Below are positions 39,101 to 48,100 of a stretch of DNA of 64,000 nucleotides, in pieces. The stretch comes from Icerya purchasi (lineage: Eukaryota; Arthropoda; Insecta; Hemiptera; Monophlebidae), in contig CM077115.1 in NCBI GenBank assembly GCA_039619475.1, positions 513,628,815 through 513,692,814 of the forward strand, read 5' to 3'. A program made the translations under genes and the position numbers. Every line of letters begins with the position of its first letter. The stretch's first letter is position 1. The notes under the pieces were generated by a model that saw only the letters and a list, made by a program, of their open reading frames with translations, was not told where the DNA came from and did not search any database.

Positions 39101-42100
39101 TCCAACAAGATAATGCACCCTGCCAGTCTCCACAAACCGTTTAATAGCGTTTTGGACTGCACACCGAGAGCAATTTACTAATTTGGCTATCTCCACTTGG
39201 GACTTGCCTTGTTTGTGTAGCGTTTGAATTTTAACCCGTTTTTCGACATCAAGCTCACTCGATTTAGGCATTTCTAACTTACTTTTAGTAAATAAGATAC
39301 GCACGGAAGATTCTTGACACTAAGAGACGTAGGAATATTCTGATAACGCACTGACACTGTTTTCTCAAAATACATGCATTATCACAACGCGCTTATCTAT
39401 GCGCTTATCTACGTGTAGATAAGGTTGTCTATTGTTCAACTTCGTTTCTAATAATGCTTCCTACAATATTGTTAAAGCAATTTGCCTTCGGTTTAAATAT
39501 CTTATCAGTTTCACGTAATTTTTGGGGGTGCCTAATACTTTTGGCCAAGGCTGTATATATATATATAAGTTAATTTTAGCACCCTTCACTGGATGAGTTG
39601 CCTATTCGTGTTATTTTAACTTATTCTACAGATTACCAAGTAATTGATAAGAGTAGGTGAAAATAGCAAGGGAAAAAAAAATCATTTTTATTCTTAATCA
39701 AAAAATAATATCATTCAAAATTATATTTAATAATTGATTGAACTTATATTAAATAAACCATGATTATCAATAACCAATTAAAGAATATTTGCATTACTCG
39801 TCAATGGATAAAAATTAATTAAACAATAATATTTTTTCAGAAATAACAAATTACATAAAACACTGGTCTCGCACCATTCTTTCATCTCAGAGTAAAATTT
39901 GAGTAAAAAGCAAACTTATAATTTTAAAAAAAGTTACACTCAGTTCGGGAGGTCATGACATGACCCCCATGACCTCCCCTCTAGATTAGCACTTGACAAA
40001 GACGTGAAAATACCCTAATTGGATAATTCTGTAACTGCAGATGAAGAAAAAGTTGAAAAGCAATACATTTTAATTAAGGACAAATTCTTTCAAGCCTATA
40101 TGTTAAAAAGTTCTAATGCTACAAACAAAGTAACTGAAAAATAAATGACATTAATTATTAAAAATCTTAAAAATAAAATAGCTGCAGGTTTTGAGGATGT
40201 TAGATATTATATACATATATATTAAACAATACTTATTAAACATTATTATTTAGCTGTTACGTACTATGTTAACAAATTTATTACAATTACGATTACAGAA
40301 TATGTCGCCAATATATATATATATATATATAATTTGTTATTTATAAAATTATAAGTTTACATTGGTGTTCAGTCATTGTTAAAACGTCATGTGAAAACAT
40401 AATAGATTGACGCAGTCGACAGTAACATACAAGTTCGAAATTATTTGGTAGTAAATATAATTTGTATTTACAGTAAGATCATTTAATTACGATTATAATG
40501 CCGAGTGATAATCAAACGTCATCATCGAACAAAGAAACAAAAATGGATAAAATGTTAGCCGCTTTACAAACACAAAACCCAGCGTTATAGAAGTTAGTAC
40601 AAACATTTACATCAAAACCTGCAGTTACTGTACTAGTTCGTTCACCCGGATCCGTTTGATGAAAACCGAGAAACATTTACAGATTATCTGGATCGTTTAG
40701 TTACTTATTTCACAGTTCATAATGTAAATCCAAAAAATAAAAAACTTACGTTTATTTCAATGTTAAAACCAAAGCATCATCGCTTACTGAAATCATTACT
40801 GGATATCCAGGTTCGTACACAGAAAAAACTTGAAATACGACAGGTTCTTCTAAATCATTTGCAGCCAGAACCACCAATTATTCCAAGTACGCATATTTTT
40901 TTAAATCGAAAACAACGAGCTAACGAATCTGTCAGTATATATTTAAATGAATTACGATAGGACTATGTTCAGTGAAGAAAGAAATCAGTTAAGTACAAAA
41001 GCTGATAAAAACAAAAAAGGTTCAGAAAAAACGGATGTTGCAGTTATCTCCAAAAGATATTGTGCGCTATCGATGCAGAGCAAAGTTCCCGACTGCAAAG
41101 TAGATTCAAAATTGTTATATTGTAATAAGGGTCATATTGATATCGTCTGTAAACGTAAAAATTTAAAAAATAATTCGGTTAAATATGTAGAGGAACATAG
41201 CAGTAATGAGGGTGAAGACACTTTCTCTGTTTATCACATGAACCGAAAAGACGCTACACCTAGTACTGATGCACCAATTTACATGGTAAGCCGTTTGTTC
41301 TTGAACTTGATACGGATGCCTGGATGTTTGTTTTGTGTTTTGGCATTTAAAGGTTACACCTGCTATAGCAGCCTTATTAACCTTAAATACACATAAAGAA
41401 CTTATACAACCTCGGCGTTTGCAATTTAGTATCCATTCAGCTCCAGCAATTTGGCAAAAACTTGTTGATACAATTTTTAAAAATGTGCCGTGTAAAATAG
41501 TTCATGATGACATTATCCTTACAGGTCCTACAGAAGAAGAACCTTTACAATGTTTAGAGTCAATAATATGCAAACGCCACGAATATAAAATATCAACCTA
41601 AATTTCGACAAGTGCCGTTTTCTTCAGCCATCACTTACATTTTTGGAATATAAAGTAGATGGTGATGATATTCATAAAACTGATGAAAAAGTAGCAGCTA
41701 TTATTCAAGCACCACAACACCTATATCAGTTACAGAGCTCAAATCATTCATAGGTATGATCACATTTTACACCAAATTTATTCGAAACTTAGCTAACCTA
41801 GCGGCTCCATTATATAAACTGACTCAAAAAAATACGCCATTTATATGGATAAAAGAGAAGCAAGTAGTATTAACAAGAATTAAGGAAATAATTGCATCAG
41901 ATCAAGTCTTGACATATTATCAAGCTGACCTACCTCTCGTCATGTCAGAGGATGCCAGTCATATGGGACAGGGAGCAGTATTAGCTCGCATAATAAAAGG
42001 AAAAGAGAGGCCTATTGCCTTTACATGGTGTGAATTAACACAACTAGAAAAAAACTATTCTCAAATTGATAAAGAGGCTCTTACAATAGTTTGGGGAATA

Positions 42101-45100
42101 TGTTATTTCATGATTTACTTATTTGGTCGCAAAATTCACACTAACCACAAATCATAAGCCATTAAGGCATATTTTTAAGGATGAAGAAAAATTTACCAAA
42201 ACTGACAGCAACTAGATTATTACATTATATTTTACAGCTGCAGATTTTTGACTTAAATGTTACATATAGGAAATCAAGAGAAAATTGAAATGCTGATTTT
42301 TTATCACGGTTCCCATCAAGAAATTTAAATTAATAAGGAAAAACCAGATTATATTACCGTTTTCTACTTACAACAGCTGTCGCATTTATCATTAGCAAGT
42401 ACAGTTTTAAGTGAGAAATCAAAAAAGGATAATGAAATCAGAGAATTACAGCAAAAGCTGAGAATAGGTAAGTCGGTCAGTGCACAAAACAGTCAACTTT
42501 CATTGGAAAATGGTTGTTTATTCCATGGAATGTGTGCATACATACTACACTCTTTACTCAAGGAGATTCTACAAGAATTACATGAGGGGCATACAAAAGG
42601 TAAAAGGACTCGCTTGATTGGCTTAAAATAGATGCAGAAATTGAAAAATTTGTAAAAAATTGTGAAACATGCACTTATAATTCCCATAATCTAGAAAAAG
42701 TTCCACTTTATCACCAGGAGGAAACTACAAGACCAGGACAACACATTCACATAGATCATGCAGGTGATCAAGTGGGACCACATTTATTACTTGTAATAGA
42801 TGCGTTTAGAGTAAATGGCCAGAAATTGAAATAGTCCGCAACTTACAAGCAGATACATCAACAGAGAAATCTTAGCTGATTACATTTGAAGAAATGAAAT
42901 CCCTGGAATCATTGTGTCAGACAATTCAACATCATTTACAGGTGCGGAATTTCGGATCTTTATTTTACACCACCCTATCATCACCATCGTCAAATGGACA
43001 AATTGAAAAGTATGTTGGTACAATGAAGCAAGCCTTATCATGCATTAAAATGGATGACTCAAAGATTCTTGTAAAAAGCCAATTAAGAAAATTCTTATTT
43101 ACCTAGCGCAGATCTCCACACACAACTTCACAGGGGTTTCTCCTGATTTATGTAATTTGGGTCGTGAACTACAATGCAATCTGTCACGACTTACAGAGAA
43201 ATCAAAGGTTCAGATTGGTTTAGGAAAGTATCCCACATCCCAGATATATATGTGAATATCAAGTCGGGGATAGTATCATTTTCTGTTATTACTATCGCAA
43301 CAAGTCTTGTTGGAAGTTAGGAAAGATCGTGAAAAGAATTGGAACGCGCCTTTACCAAATTAAATACAGTACGTTACATCAATCAGCTATGGAGCGCACC
43401 AGTAACACAGCAACCATACATTAATTCGTTTGAGCCTCTACAAAATCTTGCAGCATTGAATACTTCAATATCAAACGTAATTCCATTAAATTTCAAAGGC
43501 AGTATAGAGCAAACAAATTTAGTAATAACTAGTAATTCAATACCTACATTAGTGTCTTCACCTGAAATCCGCCGTTCAAATAGATTGCGTCGAACCCTGA
43601 TACATCTAGATTTATAAGTAATAAGGATAATAATAATAATAAATGTATGTTTATTTATATATCTCCTTCTCGTGGGGATATGTTAGATATATACATATAT
43701 ATATATATATGTATATATATTTATATATTAAACATTATTATTTAGCTTTTATGCACTATGTTAATATATATATATATATATAAAAAAACATCTAGTTGTC
43801 TGGTTTACCTAATATTAACAATTGAAGTAATAAGTTTTAACAGAATTTTTTTTTTTCGTTTTTATTTTCAGAAATTACTCGTATTTTAGTATGATATTCG
43901 GATTCGGAATTCCGATCATTGGACCTATGGTTCTTTGGAACGAATCATTCTACTGCAGCGTTAGTGTTCAGTTATTCCGATATGTCATGGTTAATAATTT
44001 TGCTTCCACCATAAACAGTATTAGTCACACATTCGGTTACAAGCCTTATAAAAAGTAAATTGCCTTTTATTCATATTATCAGTTGATACACTATTCTTGA
44101 TGATTATATATTATGCATGGGAGCCAGCAGAGGATGGCAGTACTGTTGCTCGCCAAGGCCGTGTCCATGGGTGGGGGAGGGGTTAACCCCCCCATGAGAA
44201 CTGAAATAGTTATTATAAATACAGAAAAATCTGAAAAAAATCACCGATTTAAAATAAATATTGATGATTTTTTAGGGTGTTCTTAACTACTTTTAAAAGA
44301 AAAAAGAAAAAATATGCTCCATATTTTTAGGTACTTCATTAATATTTTATGCAAAAATTTTTTTATTACGAGTATAATTAATAACATGTGTAATTTTTAT
44401 TAATGTTCATATACGGGATAATTCACTTATGTAAATTATTAATATATAAATCAAAATGATGGAAATTATTAATAGTACGAATATTATTGAAAAATGTATT
44501 ATAAAATAAATATGCAAAGAAAATGTTAACCCCCCCCCCCCCCCCCCCCCTTCCAAAATTCTGGACACGGGCCTGTTGCTCACTCTGAGAATTTGAGAAA
44601 GAAAAAAAATCAAAGCCCCAAAAGCGATTATGTAATTGTCCGTGCCATGTCTACTATAGTTCCCTCACATTTCTGATACCTATCCGGCTTTTTATATTAT
44701 CAACCCTCTCCTGCAGCATTGAAATATTTCCCCTATTTCTTTCCCCCTCTCGTAACGTATTTCAGATAATCAGGCCGGTGTTGTCTTCATTTTTTTTTTT
44801 TTTTGCAATCGTTGTACCGCCTCTTTATTTGCTTATTTCCTGCATCTAATTCTTAGCGTCGGACGATGGAACCACAATTCAAATGATTCGATTTTCCTCG
44901 ATACAGCTTCTGTGTTGGTGTCCATGTTTCGGCAGCGCTGCCCATATATATAACGTCCGATCATCAGACGTAGTTTCGAATCTGTATTAATGTCGTGCCC
45001 GCGAAATACGCTTTTAAATTTCAAGAATGCCTTCCTCTGCTACTTCGGCTCTACATTTACTTCCATATCCGATTTCTTTCATCTATGATCCGGCTTTCTA

Positions 45101-48100
45101 AATGCTTGAAAAATGAGACTTTCTCTATCGTTTCCCTTCTATTGTGATCTCCTTGCCCCGTTTTCTGGTTTTTCTTGAACATATACATATTTTGTTTTCT
45201 TAAAATTTATTTTAATTTCCATTTCACTTGCAGGTTCTCGTATACATTATAAATTAATCTTTACACAAGCCTTCTCGTGAACTAACTATAAGCGGCCCAG
45301 TATCATCTGCAAATCTAATATTGCTCACCAACACGTCGTTGTTAATTCCGCTTGCTGATTTCGCTACAACTTGTTCAAAGATCTGTTTTGAATGAATATT
45401 GAGCAGCATCGGCGACGGTATGCAACCCTGCCTTGTTTACTTCGCGTTCATTAGAATTGATCGAAAGAGGCGATGAATATGATCTTTGACATTTTATACA
45501 TAGTAGGTAAGTAACGGAATAAACAAAGAAACACATAGTATCTTTTCCCTGAAATTAACCTTTCACATTCTATCGTAAAACGATTCTTAATATTTTGACG
45601 GAAAAAGAATTATTGGCAGGCCAGGGATATGCCTCTCTGCCTTCCGTTCCTGCGGGCCCAGCAATGAGAACCATCTGACCAAGAGTTATGCACTACGAAT
45701 GGAATATTTGTCGCATAGACTATCCTTTCCAATGAGCTGCGGGAGGCTTAATGAATGAATCTGTTTCCTATAAAATGTGGCAAGTATAGTATAGTTATCA
45801 TCAAAAAAAAAAAACCCGCAAATTTCCGATTTCGCCTAGTTATAAAGTCTTTTTGATCCAGTCGAAAAAAATCACTTGGCTGCTTATTTCGAAGTAGATT
45901 TAGCAGTATTTAGCGCGGGTTTTCAGTTTCGTAAAATAACCATCGAATGAAAAAAAAAAAAAACACCGAAATTGGTAATTACTTTTTTTAATTCAAAGTT
46001 TACTTTTCTTGAATACATTAACTGAAGAAGGAAAAACTGAAAAACTACTAATACTAAACAAAATCTAATCCGAAATAAGACCAGAGCGAAATTCAGAGAC
46101 TCCCCCCCCCCTGCTTCATCGTTAAAAAAATGTTAATGATTTGAAGTTTTTTTTTTTTTTTTTATCGTATCCTCCTACGCTTTAATGCTGAGAGGGGAAA
46201 AAATGTTCGTTTTTTGCAAGTAAAGCGCTTTTGAAAACCTGAAGGTCGAAATGTAAGTAATCATAGCTGCTGTCGTGTTTCCTTATAAGTTTCTTTCTGA
46301 AATTTTTTTTATTATTATTATTTTATATTTAAAAAAAAAAACAACAAAAAACAAAAAAAAACATGGCTGCTGTCGTGTTTTCCGGTAAGTTTCTTTCTGC
46401 AAATTACGTCATCGTATTTTTTCAAAAATAACCAACGTGTTCACACAACATTCGGAGCTATTTCTAATTTTTTTTCTAAATAACATCAGGTCTTTTTAAG
46501 AAAAAAGGCATGCGATATTTGTCGCATAAATTTCAAGTGATTAGTCTGTTTTTACTACTTGCACAATTACCGTACAAATACCCTTTTTTAAAATCGCATA
46601 ACATTTAAACGAATTAAAGGTCAAATTTTCAAATGAGAGTGGTGGTCGGTGTTATTTTGAAAACGAATATATAATTAGGAAGAAGCTTTCGGCAAAAAAC
46701 TTTGTCAGCCTAACGGCTTGTCTTTCTGCTAATTTCTTTTTTGCAGTACAATTAACCGGTCGCAAACAAAAAATCAAAAAAGAAAACGAAAATTCGTTAG
46801 GAACATTTTAGGAAAATGAATAATTTAGCGAAGTTGCTTAAATAGGTATTTTCTAATTTGATTTACCGGTAATTCAAATTAATCATCTCATTACTATTTA
46901 AACGCAAATGAATTCATTTCGAACTACCTTTGTTCGCCCGATTACTTAATAATTAAGCGCGAATTTAAACGTTTCCAGTTGGTTTTCTGAACGCAGTCGT
47001 ATTATATTAAAGCGTTCTTCTTCAGGAAAATAAATTAGCTCCGTGTAAATTCACCAAACGGATAAACTCACGATCTTTTTTAACCGATCGCACTAGTTTC
47101 AAATGCAGGATGTTTTAAACGGCATCCATTTGCTTAGTTGAGCGACAGAATGTTTGTAATGGAGATTTTTTTATAATTAACGAATCTCAGATGAGACTGG
47201 TTGCAGATGATTCTTAATTTTCCGTAATGCATATATTATTATCGATGACAATTCGTGTTTTAGCTAGTAACAATAACGAAATGTAGAGTCTTGAACAAAA
47301 GCATAAACGAATCTGTACGCAGAAAACAACCGGTGGTATTTCCAAATACAATCCATTCGCCGACATTTCCACTCCGGTTTTAAGAAAATATCCGACCTTT
47401 AATTTCTTTATTACCTAGAAACTTTTAAGACAAAAAGAACAGAATAAAATTTCGCAGAATTTTGCTAATTGTTAAACACTGACTTGTCCGGAGGCAAGGG
47501 GATGATGATATTGTCATTATGTTCGTTAATTTTATTTTTCTGGTTATCGCATGGTATATTTCATATAATTTTTTCCCATCTTACAAATCATCGAAGCTTT
47601 AAAAAGTTCCAAATTAAAAGCTGATGGACAATGGGTTGTGTCTTGCATATAAGTCAAAAAAAAAAAAAAAAAAAAAGTTCTACTGCAAGCACGTTTATCA
47701 CTAAAATTTATTTTACGTCTCGCAAAATTTGATACACTATATTTTTTATTGTTTGGAATTTTTGCCAACTTCCCAAGAAATAAAGAGTATAGTTAACTTT
47801 TTAAATAATAAATTTTTTTTTTCTGTCGCTGCATAACGAAGTTTTAATAAAAAATCAAAATGTATACTTATATCGATGTTTTCCAATCTCCGAAAGTCCA
47901 ATGTGACAGACAGAAATTGATTTAACTGATAACATTTCTTTCAATGCGCGTGGTGTTTACTTTTGCTGACTTTTTGCTATTCTTTGAAACAGCATTTCAT
48001 CAAAAAATTATACGCACAATTTCAATTTGATTTTTTTCAAATCGCCGTATTAACAACATTCTGTATATTATTCGCCTATAGAGCCCTAAAAATTACACAG

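Larger units (their letters stand above)
40199..43786 (+). mobile_element. Decayed Ty3/gypsy LTR retrotransposon
   Basis: TGTTAGATAT starts a repeat at 40199 and again at 43681, both continuing to ATTAAACATTATTATTTAGC and ACTATGTTAA, consistent with 5' and 3' LTRs. The 3' copy then collapses into an AT repeat. Domains in order: gag matrix/capsid-like (DYLDRLVTYFTVHNVNPKNK, 40680-40740), a knuckle remnant (CNKGHIDIVC, about 41120), RT with VHDDIILTG (41501-41527), RNase H (SEDASHMGQGAVL, 41946), integrase with VSDNSTSFTGAEF split across frames near 42910-42950, and SSNGQIEKYVGTMKQAL (about 42990-43040). No env-like gene is seen. Frames are broken many times; no intact protein. Confidence 0.85.

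Noticed and set aside
39095..39304. Minus-strand frame identical to the transposase start
   Set aside because: It is the inverted arm of the palindrome, not a separate gene.
40199..43786. Possibility of an infectious errantivirus-type element
   Set aside because: No env-like frame, and gag and pol are broken many times.
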